Notes: generated from the sequence alone by a model not told the origin. Shown: positions 1 to 11,763, counted from the first letter of the stretch. The stretch: DNA of 64,000 nucleotides from Megalopta genalis (GCF_051020955.1 NC_135014.1:23846721-23910720), one strand, 5' to 3'. Numbers and translations: made by a program.

Positions 1-1829
1 CTTTCGTCTCCGGCGCGGCGTATAGTCTCCTTCGGGAAGAAATCATGAAAATCAATAGACTATTGTTAGACAAGGGTGTGGGAGGCAAAGAAAAGAAAGA
101 GGAAATAATGGGAACATTCCGCGTTCGAGCATAGCAAGTTCGAAGGCGAATTCTTATGCACTATTAATGGATCGACTTCTCTAAAATTACCCGGTGACCA
201 AATGAAAATTTCATCGACAGCTCCTCGGGAATAATTGCAGATTGTTCGACGGAGAAGCGAGCGTGCCGGTGTTCTTTTCGAATACATTCCGTGCGAAAGA
301 TAAAAGCAGAGCAAAATTCTTCCGTCTCATTTCATATTTTATTGCCTCGGCGACTCGATCTATCATTTTCCTTTTCAGCAGGGTATCCTTCATAAAAATA
401 GATTGTTATAAATAAATAGACGCACCGGTGGATGACAGGGTGCATGATCGAACAAAATGAACTTGCGTTTTAACGGTGTGCAGGTAACGCGGGATGTTAA
501 CAATGCAATTTCTAGATCGGCGTGCTAGGTTTTTTGCGAAAGCTACTTAAAGCGACGTTCGACGTTCGAACGGCTGTAATTTCGTCGACGAAAATCGTGC
601 AACAATGGACCTGGGCTCATGTCGAAGCTTAAAGTCTCTGCTGTCGGAATCCATCGTTCAATTATTACTGCGATCATTTTCCATTGCGCCGCGAAGCAAG
701 AAAGTCTGCGTGGAATGAACTTCGAGCGACAAACGTCGATGAACTGGCTAATAAAATTCATTTGTTTCGCAATGCATTGAACAAACTGCATGTTACCAGG
801 ATTTTTACGATACGAAAAAGTTTAACTGATATTTCGTTGTCAATTTTAGCTTTCTAGTTCCATTGACACTGGAACTATCGATCATAAACGCGACCAATGT
901 ACGCGATTTTATGACAATAATACGATCGGATTTATGCAAACTTCGTACGATTTCTGTAATTACAGTAATTTTTACCTAATTCGCGCTCAGATTGCGCAAA
1001 AAAATGGACAATTTTGGAAGTGGAGATAACTATAAAAACTGTAAAAAAATTCGCCGCAAGGCTCGAATGATCGTATCTCCTCGTCCCAAACTGTCCACTT
1101 TTGTGCGCAATCTGAGCGCGAATTAGGGAAAAATTACAGTATACTTAAAACTTGCATAGAGAAACATTTTAATGATATCAGCTATTGCAAAGAAGAAAAA
1201 CAGAAACCATTTTGACATTGATAGTTGCAGCGTTGATCGAACGGCTGCGACGTTGCGTGACTTTTTTCCCTTCGAATTGAACGCGTCGACGAACGGCGAA
1301 CGACGTTAATGAACTCCTCGAGAAACGATCGGCCATCAGAAGCCGGGCGATCGCGGTGGCCAGAAAATAGACGAAACTCGAGCGAAAGTGGAACAATCCT
1401 TTTCGGAGCATGCGTGACGCGCGTGCCCCCGATATGAATCGGGCTTTCGGGCCGCGGTCCTGAAACTTTCCGATCAATTATCGAAAGGAAGAGCCGTGAC
1501 GGGGATTAAGGTCGCTTGTACCCGGACGATCGGTGAACTTTTCTAAGCCGCGGCCAATCGAGGATGATACCCAACGCGATGAAAATAGAAGTATGGATAT
1601 CGATCGGGCTCGCGGTTCGCTCGCACGAGCGTCGCACCGCGCGCACCGTTTAAAAGCGATGCACCGCCGCGTTGTTCGCGCCCGTGTCTCCCTATATAAC
1701 GCGCTCGTATCGAAAATCGGTGTACCCGATGCGCCCGATAAAACCCGTGTATCGATTAAACACTTCTAGAACCAGCCATCTGAATCAAACTCACTCACTC
1801 ACTCACTCTCTCTCTTTTGAACGTTACAG
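1..1829. other. EAAT intron or 5' flank
   Basis: No coding similarity was found. AT-rich stretches alternate with a GC-richer block (about 1240-1750). It contains a 181 bp inverted-repeat element (961-1141) and a short ACTC run just before the acceptor at 1829. The upstream transporter exons must lie before base 1. Confidence 0.6.
961..1141. mobile_element. Family-1 inverted-repeat miniature element, copy a
   Basis: The left end TACAGTAATTTTTACCTAAT and the right end are near-perfect inverted repeats of more than 35 bases that include AATTCGCGCTCAGATTGCGC. TA is present at both ends, as for Tc1/mariner-type insertion. Six related copies lie in the window. There is no coding capacity. This is the best-preserved copy. 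Confidence 0.85.
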
Positions 1830-1872
1830 AAACATGTTCCCGGACAATATATTCCAAGCGGCGTTCCAGCAA
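1830..1872 (+). CDS. Eaat: EAAT exon (first in window), loop before TM4c
   Basis: The exon follows an acceptor ending in ttacag and ends at CAA before gtacgtg. It starts with one base of a split codon, then encodes NMFPDNIFQAAFQQ, which matches the FPENL.QA.F.Q segment of EAATs. It ends in phase 0. The upstream exon is not in the window. Confidence 0.85.
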
Positions 1873-4800
1873 GTACGTGCAATCATTTTTTTCTCTCCTT
1901 CTCGTCACCGACGAGACTTCTTTCGTTCAAACGGGCTGCTCGATATATCTGATTGATCGATGTTCGATTGCAGGCACACACGGTGTACGTTCCAAAGACC
2001 CAGCCGTTCCGGAACCTGACGGACACCGGCATGTCCACCGAGGTACTGGGCGAGGAAGAGCTGATGAGAGTCACCCAGTACAGAAGCGGAACGAACACCC
2101 TCGGCATTGTCTTCTTCTGTCTCGTGTTCGGCACGTTCCTAGGTACGCTGGGCGAGAAGGGCCAGATTGTGATCGACTTCTTCAAGGCTGTGTTCGAGGT
2201 CATCATGCGCATGGTGTCGACCGTGATGTGGTGCGTCTCTTAAAGTACTACGTCGACTAGACGGCGTCCTCTGCGTCCACGATTCTGTCGAACTATAATC
2301 AATTTTTTTCTGATTTTCCTTCGGCTTGTAAGCGTGAAATGGAGAATTTGGGAAGAGGAGATGCGATTATTCGAGCCTTGTATAGTAATTTCTCTTTAAT
2401 TCGCGCTCAGATTGCGTACAAAAGCCGACAATTTGGGGAGAGGAGATACGGTTATTCGAGCCCTGCGGCTCGTTTTTATAGTTACCGATTGTTGACAACT
2501 GTAAAAACGAGACACAAGGCCTGAATAATCGTGTCTCCTCTTCGCAAATTACTGTACCTCGTTTTTATAATTGTTGAGAATCGGCGACTATAGAAATAAG
2601 TCGCGAGGCTCGATTAATCGTGTCTTCTCTTGTCAAATTGTCTAGTTTTGTTTACAAGCTGAAGGGCAATTCGGAAGAATTTACTGTATTTCGTATGTAA
2701 GAAGTTTTGAAATATTTATTTGAAATATCATAAGTCGTAGACTGCTTGCGAGGAATTAGCAGAGAGTGCGAAACAATTAGTCGCAAGAATTGCATAAGAA
2801 TTAATTGCAATAATTAACTGCAGAATCGATTTGGAAGTCAAACATATTTAATGTATAAAAATTAGTCGCAAAGATGTTAGACGCTATGTGGAATTGATTT
2901 TAAATCATCGTTGACGCAGAGGTTGCATTAAAATGATTTCTGCAGCCATTAGCTGCAGGAATCATTTGGAAATCGAATATCTTCGATAACGATTAGAATT
3001 TGTTATAAGTAGACTGCAGATCTTTATGCAAAATCAAAATTGCCTACCCCACGATTAAAAAATAGAAATTTCTTTTCTCCTTGAATCATTTTAATAAGTT
3101 GAAATGAATATATCGACATATTTTATTCTTTAAATTCTTTCCTGTTTTATATTCGACTCGCTCATCGTTGCCATAAACGCATAAAATCCGCAGTCTAGTT
3201 CCACAGGGTGTCCCAAAATTATTCTACAAGCAAGAAAAAAGTACTTCCTGAGGTCATTTGAAGTAACTATTTCCTTTGCAAAAATGTTCTCCGAGGTGTT
3301 GTTAACGAGTTATTAACGAAAAACAGTGACCAATGAGAGGTGTGGCTCGGCGTGGCCGAGCCGTCGAAGTCGCGCCCCAGTCGCGCTCATTGGCTCGGCC
3401 GCCTCGCGCCAGAAAATCTCGCTCCTCATTGGTCACTGTTTTTCGTTAATAACTCGGTAACGGCGCTTCGGAGAACATATTTGTAAAGGAAAAAGTTGCT
3501 TCGAATGATCTCAGGAATCTCCCATTTCCCAGAAGTGTCATAATTTTCGGACACCGTTTAAATTAGATCGAGTGTATAATTGGTCTAAACGACGTGATCT
3601 CTTTTACAACAGGATGACACCGGTGGGCATCACCTCCGTGATCGCCGGTAAAATACTCGGCGTGACCGACCTGGCGCTGGTGATGTCGCAGCTGGCCTGG
3701 TTCATCGTCACGATCGTGATCGGTGTGTTTTTCTATCAGCTGGTGATCATGCAGCTGATCTACCTGGCGTTCGTGAGAAAGAATCCTTTTAAATTCTACG
3801 CCGGCCTCGCCCAGGGCACCCTCACCGCCTTCGCCATGGCATCAACGTGAGTCGTCGATCTTCGAACTCAGCCCGACCTTCAGCGTGTTCATACATATAT
3901 ATGTATATATATGTATATATACATCATCTACCAACGTGCACACGAACCATATAAATATATATACACATATATGTATATACATATGCCATGGCCTGCCTCA
4001 CATGGCCTCGGTCGTCATCGTCATCTCCGACCCTCCACTTTTCTATTTTCGTTCCTCGAAAGAAATTCGGTCTCGAATCCCACGGGATTTCCCAGTTTTC
4101 TTTTCTCGTCCTTACTTTTCGCGCGATATCACAGTGTTCCCTCTGCACGGTCGCGTTCTGTCCCGATAAGGGAACCGCTGCGACGTTCCTCTATAAAAAG
4201 CGAGAGAGAGAGAGAGAGTGAGAGCGAAGGAGACAGAGAGAAAGAGAGAGAGAGCGAGAGAGAGAGAGAAGGAGCGTTGTGTCCATGGGAGAATAATAAT
4301 GCGGAACTGCTTCGTAACGGCGCGCGACGCAAAAGAGGGAACACTGTCGAAACGGTTCTCGAAGGACGATCGTCGTTTCGGGACGCGAGGAGGTACCAGG
4401 CCGTCACACACCGTGCGATTTCGGATCGATTGATCGAGACAATATGTTTCAGCTAGCCGGGAGGAGGCTTTGCGAGGCCGTGGTCCCGTAATTCCATTCC
4501 GAAACCGCTCCGATTACGAGCACAGCGTTTCACAACGTCGGCTCGGTGACGTTGTCGAACGCTGAGCGGAGCGAACGATTCACACTTCCCGTCCGAATAA
4601 CAAAAAAAAATAAATAAAAAACGAAACAAAACGAAACGAACCAAAACAAAACGAGCAATCAAAGATAGCAAATTCTGATCCCTCGCCGGGCTGAATTACG
4701 TTTCCTTAATGTTCTCGCGGTTTCTCGATGGGGACGGTCTCGTCATGACCAATGAGAAAGAGAAAAAGAGAAAAGTAAAGCGAGAGAGAAAGAAAGAAAG

Positions 4801-7800
4801 AGAGAGAAAGAGAGAAAGAAAGGGAAAGGGAGAGAGGTATGCAGTTCCGGGTGGCACTTAGGATGCGGATACTCCCGGTTGTCGGTGATATCCGCGAACT
4901 TTCGGTCAGACACTTCTTTGGAGGTACTGCGTACACGGTGGAACAACCGCTTTGCCATGATCGCATAGTTTTCGGAAAAGTCGACAATTCGGCAGAGAGT
5001 CTTGCATCGCGAAATATTAATGGCGAAGCGCTTTGTAAAACTAGCCACAGTTTCGCCCAGAATAGCAATTTGCAGTTTGAATTTAAACTTGAAGTTTGAA
5101 AAAATTTAGAAGTTTAAAGAAATTTAGAAGCTTGAAGAAGTTTGAAGAAATTTGAATTTTGAAACAATACATTTCTTCGGATTTGTTAACCTTTGGACGG
5201 CGGACATTTTTGCGCATTTATGGCAAATATATGTTATCGAAACCTCTTCGTTTAGATCAAATATAATAATTTATTAGTTAGTAGTAGTAATAATTTATTA
5301 GTTTCGATGTTAATAATTTATTATTACACACGACTGCCACGAAATTAGAATTTAGATGGAATGTTTGCAACTCTGGGTCCAAACGGACCCGGCGCTCGCC
5401 ATCCGAGGGTTGAAAGAAGAGATACATTTTTAGTCGACAGTTGATGCAGAATATTTTAATTCTGCATGGAATTATCGACTATCATCGATCGCGAACGGGT
5501 TAAAATTGAACCCATATTGATACCAGAACCACTAAACCAGTCAAAATGACTGTTTTCTGCTTTCCTCTTTTAAAATTTCTGATATTGTTAAAAAGTTTCT
5601 GTGGAGAATTTTTCAATGGACTTCTTTATTCAAGCATATGTTATAATCGGACTGCGGATTTTCTGCATTTATGGGATAATTGAGAATCCACAATTTAAAA
5701 TACTAGACTGGAAGATTAAAAGATTAAAAGAATTGAAAAATGTTAATTTATTGGTTCGAGTTAAAAATTATTAGATGAAAATTCAATGTAAATTAAATGT
5801 GAAAATTAAATGAAAATTATTAGCTGAAAATGAAATGAAAATGAAATGAAGATTATTAAAATTAAACGAAAATTCAATGAAAATTATTAGATGAAAATTC
5901 AATGAAAATTAAATGAAAATTATTAAAATGATTACTGAAAGAAAATACTCACCGTTTAGTATGCGCGCGTTGCAATCGATGCAATTTTTATTCTGCACAA
6001 AATTTCGCGGTCTAGTTATACCAAAAATTGAACGAACCAATCCTGTTCCGGCGGTTCTGGTATTAAATAAACATTGGACAGAGGCGTCGGCGACGGTTGT
6101 TTCGACGTGTATACGGAATTAGATTTTGCCCCGTTCCGTTCTCGGTGACATCGAACGGCGCGGGTGCAGCGGAGCACCGAAATTTCGTGGCGCGCGGCGT
6201 AGAACGCATGGCAGAGAAACTGAAAGAGAGGACACGTGAAAAAAGAACTACACACGAAGTGGTTGATGAACGGTGTTTCGTGTCTGTTGAGCCGGAAATC
6301 AGCTGACTCCGTGTCACCTGGACTGATTCGCGGCGCAGAAGCCTTCGAGGGCCCCCGTTATCCTCGGCTCCCGGTCTTCCTTGCAGCAGCGAGCCAGCCG
6401 GCGCGGCGAACGGAAGGCGAGGATACCTCGTCAAAGGAGGCTTCTCCGCGCTAACCATGTTATTATCTAAGCAACTACTTCTATTACCATGGAAACAAAA
6501 GGGAAACTGAAAAAAATATTGATTGCTCGCGTCGAGCCCGCTCTTCCAGGTTTGACGGCGACGTCCATCACTGGCCAGAACTGCTGAACTACGATCGCTT
6601 TCTAACGTTGACTATTGTTATATATGATTATTATTATTATTATTCATTCTCTCGCGGATCACGCGAAGCAACGATCATTTTTTCAGTTTATCCGTCAACG
6701 TGCAATCAAAACGTTCATCCGATCCCGTCGATCCCTGTCTTTCATCCGCCACCGTCCGACGATCCCACTCCACGATTCTCTTCACTTCTTTCTGTGTCGA
6801 TGTTCACGTTGCTGTCGAACACTGTGCAATTCCTCGAGTCGTTTCTGTTTAGGTTTATGATTGCAATTTATTCTATCCTGTTTCGTACTTCTCCGATCCC
6901 GTGCTCGTCTGTTTTGATTTCGTCGGGGCGATCGAGGGAATTCGGAAATCTTTGATACTCGGTGAATGGAGTTTGCGAAGATCTAGATCTTCCTCCATTC
7001 AGCGATCACTGTTTGCCTTGATACTGTTCTCCTCGAAACGTAACTTCAGTTAACGACAATGGAAATTTCACTGCGTCTATGAAGCTTCGTTGTTTCGGAA
7101 AATGCGACAGATATTCGAGGAGAATCGCGGACGAATTTCCGAGTACTTTCGCACGCGTAAGCTAGAATTCGTTTATTCGAACGAAAGCGAAACATTTTGG
7201 ACGCCCGATTGTTTAAAAATCGTATGGATCAACTTTTGATGCTAACCAAATTCATATTGAACGTATAAACTCGTCAGAATTAGCGTAGTTCACGCGCAAA
7301 CGCTGGAACCACCGATGCCGACAAAATGGCGGATTTCGTTATCCGTGGATATTCAAGGATTTCTATCGAATATTCGACCATAAATATATATTCTAAGGGT
7401 AAATTATCGAAGAAATAGCTTTCAGAGTAAACCTATGGCTTCAACGAAATGAAACGTTACTTCACTTTCGAGACATCGTCGCTCAAAGATCGCTAATGCC
7501 GATGTATCAATTAATACGATTATTAATAGCGCTTCAAATTGCGCGATTCTTTTTGCATTTGTTTTTATAATTTGTTCTCCGACGAATAGATAAATTCTAC
7601 GTTCTGCAGCGAAATGAATGAGCAAATTAAAATTTTTAGTAATTTTGGCGTTTTTCCGTAGAGCCGCAGAATGATCGATCGGTGGATCCAGCGTCGATCG
7701 CCCCGCGTCTCCACGATATCCCAGTCCCTTCCTGGATCCGTTCCCGAAATGCATCGTGGGACAGAGAAGCATTCGTACCCGAAAAGCACCTGGAACTGAA

Positions 7801-10800
7801 AGCAAACGCGGTTCCGCTATTCGAAACCCCATTTTCGAAACCTTTTCCGTCCCATCGTCGCGGTGCCACCGTCTCTCTCTCCCGCCAACGCCCATCATTG
7901 TCTAATTCAACATGTTTTCTATGTGGATTAACTTTTTCCAGAAGAGAGCGTACACAACTGTGCGTACACTGAGTGACTGAGAGATACAGCTCTCAGTCTC
8001 CTATCTGAACAGAGACTGTATGAATATCATGATGTGATGTATTAGAGCACGCGCTGCACGCGGCCTTTTGCAGGTGGTTCAGAGAGAAAGAGGTCGAGGG
8101 TGGCCTTGGTAAGTAATCGATGGCCGCAACATGAAGGTACATACGATTGTCTGTTACAGGGTTAGGTTCTTTTAGGGTACACTGCGAGACGCAACGGACG
8201 ATCCACCTTCTGATAACACCCCCTTTTTAACCAAACCTTCTCTCTAAAACACCCTCGACGCCGTCCCCGAATTAACCCTTATAGGTTGCATTTTCAGCTC
8301 GCCTCGCGGTCATTCTGGTCAATTCGCTTGTCACGTTTCTGTCGGTTACACACCCGGTACAGTCAGGTCCACGAGTCACGTTGGCCCGTTCGCCGGCCCG
8401 ATCTGTTTCGGCCGATCGTTTTCGGTCCGATCTTTCGCACCGATTCGAAACGAAATTCGGAACGCGCGTCGCACCGTGCCGGCCGCGCGCCGTTTTCGAT
8501 CTCTTTCGCTTCTGTGTTCGGTCGCGGTCGCGAGCTCGCGCCGATCGTTGCCGATGCTCGTTCTCTCGCTGAGTCGGCCGGAAAGCAAGAGACCAATATG
8601 TTTGCAAGCAACAAGCGACCGGTAATCACGGACACGGTACCGGTCAATGCCGCGAGAGAAAGAAACTTTGCCGATCTCGACGATCTCTCACCAGAATGAC
8701 CACACTCTCATTTTTCTCCACGGACACGCAGGCCGAAGCAGCACGCGCGCAGCCCAGTGTCTCTATTAAACCGCTAAACGAAACAAATGAGATAAACTAA
8801 CCGATTGAATTCTAACTGACCTGTCATCGTGACGCCCGACCTGCCGATCATTTCTAACAAAGATTTGTACAGGGCCGCCGCGCTCCCGGTCACGTTCCGC
8901 CTGATGACGGACAAGCTCAGAGTCGATCCCCGAGTCACCAGATTCGTTCTGCCGATCGGGTGCAACATTAACATGGACGGGACGGCTCTGTTCGTGGCTG
9001 TTGCCAGCATATTCATCGCCCAGATGCATGGCATCGCATTGGGATTCGGCGAGATCGTCACCGTCATGTGAGTAACGCCGATCTTTCGATTTCAGCTCCG
9101 TTCTCTCGTACACAGGGTTATTTACGATCCTAATTTAATCATTTAGGATCCTAAATTTAGATTCGAAATTAAAGGTGTTACGTATTAACGCAATTTCAAT
9201 TTATTAAGCTTTAGAACATTGCAACTATCTGTGATAGATATAAGTTTTACAATACAGTATAAATATATAGGCTGTCTTATAATTATGTCGACATCAGGAA
9301 ATGATTTTTGGGGTCATTTGAAGTAACTTTTTCCTTAGCGAAAATGTGATCAGAGGCTTCGTTCACGAGTTATTAGCGAAAAACGGTGACCAATCGGAGA
9401 GCGAGTGCGGCCGTCTGATTCAGCGGCAGTAGTCGCGAGGGCGGGGCGTCAGCCGCACGCGATCTCTCATTGGTCAATGTTTTTCGTTAGTAACTCGCAA
9501 ACGAAGCCGCGGATTGCAATTTCGCTAAGGAAAAAGTTACTTTAAATGACCTCAGGAATCATCCTCTTCGTGACACCAATGTTTTTCTATCAAGAAAATA
9601 ATATACAATTCATTTCATTTGCAGTCTAACATCGACCGCTGCGTCCGTGTCGTCGGCTTCGGTTCCAAGCGCCGCTCTCGTCCTTCTGCTGGTCGTCCTG
9701 AGCGCCATAGATGCTCCAGTTTACAATGTGTCGCTGCTATTCACTATCGACTGGTTTGTGTAAGTAGAAAAAGATAGAATTTTCTCGCTTATGGCAACGA
9801 AAATTAACGGTGTTTGCGTTTGGTTACATTCAGGGACCGAATTCGAACCACCAACAACATGCTCGGCGACTGCTACGCCGCTGCAGTGGTGGAGCAACTG
9901 TCCAAGAAGGAGCTGATGGCCTTGGATGCGGCAGCTTATCAGGTAGAATCAATCGAAATCGATTAACCCTTTGCACTCGGAGCTATTAGAACTGGAAATT
10001 TGTGGTAGTTTTTACAAGGGAACACATTCACGCGTAACACGCCGATCTTAATCAAATTTTAATATGCTACAGTTTGTCGAACGATTTTTGACACGTACTT
10101 CTTTCTATTATTTACTTGAACATGTCATTTCATTGTTGTTCCTATTTGTTTGCTCCGCGATTAATTCTTATGAATATGCAAATTAATTCAGACATCAGAC
10201 GTCATAGTGGAATAAAGAAATAACTGCTCGTGCAATTTTATAATGCGACCTATGTCTTTATTTATTAATTTAAAAAATTATTAAATTAGAAAATTTCGTT
10301 CTTCTACACTGTAGAAGAATTCTGCAGATATTTTTAAAAAATGTAGTACTTACCCTTGACTTTGAGGGCTGCTTTCACCCCCTAGATTTATAAGAACATT
10401 GCAGATAAAAAAATGCTTGTTAAGTATTTTACAACGAACCGTATCATAATAGATTGAAATAGGCGTATTACACTTGGGAAAGTTTCCTCGTCGTTACAAT
10501 TATCACTCATCCAACAGTTATATTTTTAATATCAGGTTATCGCATAAGTTCGTGCGTCGCATGCATACAAACGAACATCAAATAGTATCTCAATGAAAAA
10601 TCGTGAGAATTTTATAGCGACGGGGAGATTATATTTTTGTGAAACATTAACCAAATAATAATAATTAACACATTAAATAATATTAACACAAAGAAACGGC
10701 ACGAACCTATGGGACGATCTGACAGTTCTTCGAATATGAACAAATTCGGTGATATAAAAAAGATGATCTTAGACATAATATAACAATTTTTATTTGCGCT

Positions 10801-10992
10801 CCGCATCGCTCGTGCGCGGAGCAATTTTATGGAATATCGATCGGCTCGAACGATTTCAACTGTTTGCAGTCGGAGACCGTTCTGCCAACGACGATCGCGA
10901 ACGGATGCATCTCCGCGAACCGAGTACCTGATCCTGACACCATCGTGGTGGAGATGCAGGACGATTCGAGGATAGCCGGCATCGCCAAGTAA
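1830..10992 (+). CDS. Eaat: Excitatory amino acid transporter (SLC1/EAAT), 3' part, seven exons
   Basis: Coding segments are 1830-1872, 1974-2230, 3613-3846, 8873-9067, 9625-9759, 9834-9942 and 10870-10992, with GT-AG junctions and matching phases throughout. They give 364 residues plus a stop. EAATs are plasma-membrane Na+-coupled glutamate/aspartate carriers, mainly glial or neuronal in insects. Visible in order: a glycosylatable NLT loop (residues 28-30), TM4c (54-72), TM5 (87-110), TM6, hairpin HP1 (about 176-183), TM7 with NMDGT (211-215), HP2 (245-261), and TM8 with DRIRTT (289-294). D289, R292 and N296 align with the residues that bind the substrate amino and side-chain carboxyl groups, so an acidic substrate is expected. 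The N-terminal half (TM1 to TM4b) lies upstream of the window. HP1 and HP2 differ from the vertebrate consensus. I cannot decide between the Eaat1 and Eaat2 paralogues. Confidence 0.93.
1974..2230 (+). CDS. Eaat: EAAT exon: TM4 loop, TM4c and start of TM5
   Basis: The acceptor is tgttcgattgcag and the donor ATGTG|gtgcgt. It encodes AHTVYVPK through the extracellular loop with NLT, then the TM4c core NTLGIVFFCLVFG and the start of TM5 up to VSTVM. The final Trp codon is split TG|G and completed by the next exon. Confidence 0.92.
2331..2688. mobile_element. Family-1 inverted-repeat element, copy b (composite)
   Basis: It contains the family-1 left terminus (tatagtaatttctctttaat at 2381), internal blocks with gaggagatacggttattcga, repeated inverted copies of that block, and a right end ttactgta at 2688. 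The extra internal copy suggests a nested or rearranged insertion. It sits in EAAT intron 2231-3612. Confidence 0.7.
3010..3197. mobile_element. Family-4 miniature element with AGACTGCGGAT termini
   Basis: The left end reads TAGACTGCAGATCTTTATGC; the right end is its inverted copy (gcataaaatccgcagtcta). TA borders both sides. It is 188 bp, AT-rich and non-coding. Related termini recur at about 5647, 36113-36240, 44228 and 54519. Confidence 0.7.
3204..3557. mobile_element. Family-2 long-palindrome element, copy A
   Basis: The termini are cagggtgtcccaaaa and its degraded inverse near 3550. Both arms hold GTTAACGAGTTATTAACG, then AACAGTGACCAATGAGAG, followed by a GC-rich loop. No coding capacity. 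It lies next to the family-4 element and ends 55 bases before an EAAT exon. Confidence 0.85.
3613..3846 (+). CDS. Eaat: EAAT exon: TM5, TM6 and HP1 start
   Basis: The acceptor is ttttacaacag and the donor ATCAAC|gtgagt. It encodes MTPVGITSVIAGKIL (TM5), TM6, then RKNPFKFY, the conserved cytoplasmic turn, and the first arm of HP1. The last codon AC|G gives Thr across the junction. A 354 bp palindromic element ends about 55 bases upstream of the acceptor. Confidence 0.94.
4199..4271. repeat. GA microsatellite
   Basis: Interrupted GA-dinucleotide tract inside the 5.0 kb transporter intron. Open frames across it (RERERE or SLSLSL) come from the repeat. Confidence 0.9.
4755..4834. repeat. GA/GAAA microsatellite
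   Basis: Polypurine tract of mixed GA and GAAA units on the + strand, intronic. Confidence 0.9.
5186..5413. mobile_element. TTAA-type (piggyBac-like) miniature element
   Basis: The left end is TTAACCTTTGGACGGCGGAC; the right end GCCATCCGAGGGTTGA is its inverse, with TTAA/TTGA at the borders. The interior is AT-rich apart from a subterminal short palindrome, GGGTCCAAACGGACCC. It is related to the element at 44682-44891. Confidence 0.7.
5760..5930. repeat. AT-rich minisatellite (AAATGAAAATTATTA-like)
   Basis: Irregular tandem units built from gaaaattaaatgaaaattat, intronic and degenerate. Confidence 0.7.
8873..9067 (+). CDS. Eaat: EAAT exon: HP1 second arm and TM7
   Basis: The acceptor is tttgtacag and the donor GTCAT|gtgagt. 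It encodes AAALPVTFRL, then VTRFVLPIGCNINMDGT, the TM7 sodium/substrate signature, then IFIAQMHG leading to HP2. Phase 2 at both ends. Confidence 0.95.
9268..9580. mobile_element. Family-2 long-palindrome element, copy B (old)
   Basis: It fills most of the 557-base intron 9068-9624. Diverged arms still show cacgagttattagcgaaaaa, then ggtgaccaat, and the inverse attggtcaatgtttttcgtt. The termini are degraded. Confidence 0.8.
9625..9759 (+). CDS. Eaat: EAAT exon: HP2 and start of TM8
   Basis: The acceptor is catttgcag and the donor TTTGT|gtaagt. It encodes LTSTAASVSSASVPSAAL (HP2), then the hydrophobic VLLLVVLSAID and the TM8 start LLFTIDWF. The canonical HP2 core GAAGIPQAG is replaced by SSASVPSAA. 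Confidence 0.94.
9834..9942 (+). CDS. Eaat: EAAT exon: TM8 substrate site
   Basis: The acceptor is acattcag and the donor TATCAG|gtagaa. It encodes DRIRTTNNMLGD, carrying the Asp, Arg and Asn expected at the substrate site, then AAVVEQLSKKELMAL, the start of the cytoplasmic tail. It ends in phase 0 after a 74-base upstream intron. Confidence 0.94.
9943..10869. other. EAAT intron with transposon remnants
   Basis: It starts with an apparent single TTAA-type left terminus (TTAACCCTTTGCACTCGG, 9963) with no recognisable partner. AT-rich sequence follows, then a mariner-type miniature element (10530-10722). No coding sequence seen. Confidence 0.6.
10530..10722. mobile_element. Mariner-like miniature element
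   Basis: The left end CAGGTTATCGCATAAGTTCG and the right end ggcacgaacctatgggacga are inverted repeats of the mariner type (…AAGTTCGTGC). The interior is AT-rich with no transposase frame. Length is about 193 bp. Confidence 0.7.
10870..10992 (+). CDS. Eaat: EAAT terminal exon, cytoplasmic tail and stop
   Basis: The acceptor is aactgtttgcag. It encodes a 40-residue acidic tail from SETVLPTTIANG to RIAGIAK, then TAA at 10990-10992. The last codons overlap a possible donor, CCAA|gtaaac at 10989, which could allow an alternative C-terminus. Confidence 0.88.
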   Translation, partial: SETVLPTTIANGCISANRVPDPDTIVVEMQDDSRIAGIAK

Positions 10993-11763
10993 ACAAGCTT
11001 GTTGGTAGGGCTAGGCTATCACTATGTACGATCACGAACGATCGCGTGCATTCATCCTGGTTTTACGCTGTGTGTCTTTTGATTCCGCTTCGCTACGCTC
11101 CTAGGCGGAGGAGTAGTCAAACATAGGATATAAGGATAAAGAGGACGATGAGGAGGAGGAGGAGGTGATGGAGAAGGAGAAGGAGACCCGTTCCGATCCG
11201 TTGAAAATTCGCTAAAATGATTCAGGCTTCCTCGTTCCCTCGCATTCGTTCCGAATTTCTCGAGTCGCCCGCCAAACCGACGCCGCTTCGAGAGCCAATG
11301 ATACCCGCGTCAGTCATAACCGATCGTCGATCACCTGCACATAAAACGCTCGATCCACGCGATCATATATTTCCGCGACCATTAAACGCGGCCGTCAGCA
11401 AATCGATTCTCTCCAGGCATGGGCAGCGCCGCCGATTGGCCCTGGGAGCACCGCGCGGTCGAAAGCGTGGCCCGTGGGCGGCGCCCGGAGTCGAGTGGGC
11501 GTGGCTCCGGCGCTCCTAGTGGCCCAGGGGGCAATTTCTGCTCATGCCTGTCCGCCGAGTGCCAAACCGCTGCCAGTTTCTCCCCCGAGGACTCGTAGCA
11601 GATCGATTCGAAAAGTGATACCGAGACGGTTTGCTTTCGCGCGATTCTGTCCGCGATCATCGCCGCCGCCATCATCATCGAGAACCTCATCCGCTTGTTT
11701 AATGTGCCGCTGCGAGCCGACGAGCACGCCGTAGATCCCCTCAAACCTGTTGTTTCGTTTCAG

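Larger units (their letters stand above)
3847..8872. other. EAAT intron of 5.0 kb
   Basis: No exon was recognised. It holds ATATAC microsatellites (3891-3985), GA tracts (4199-4271 and 4755-4834), a TTAA-type element (5186-5413), an AAAATTAAATG-type AT repeat (about 5760-5930), generally AT-rich sequence to about 8000, and a CpG-rich block (about 8280-8760) just before the next exon. Confidence 0.6.

Noticed and set aside
3911..4456. 181-codon + frame across the TA and GA microsatellites
   Set aside because: The frame is made of repeat-derived residues (YIYTYMYIH and ERERESE runs), sits inside an intron and has no domain or splice support.
8286..8699. 137-codon + frame before the EAAT TM7 exon
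   Set aside because: Open on both strands because of high CpG; no similarity seen. Kept only as a possible promoter block.
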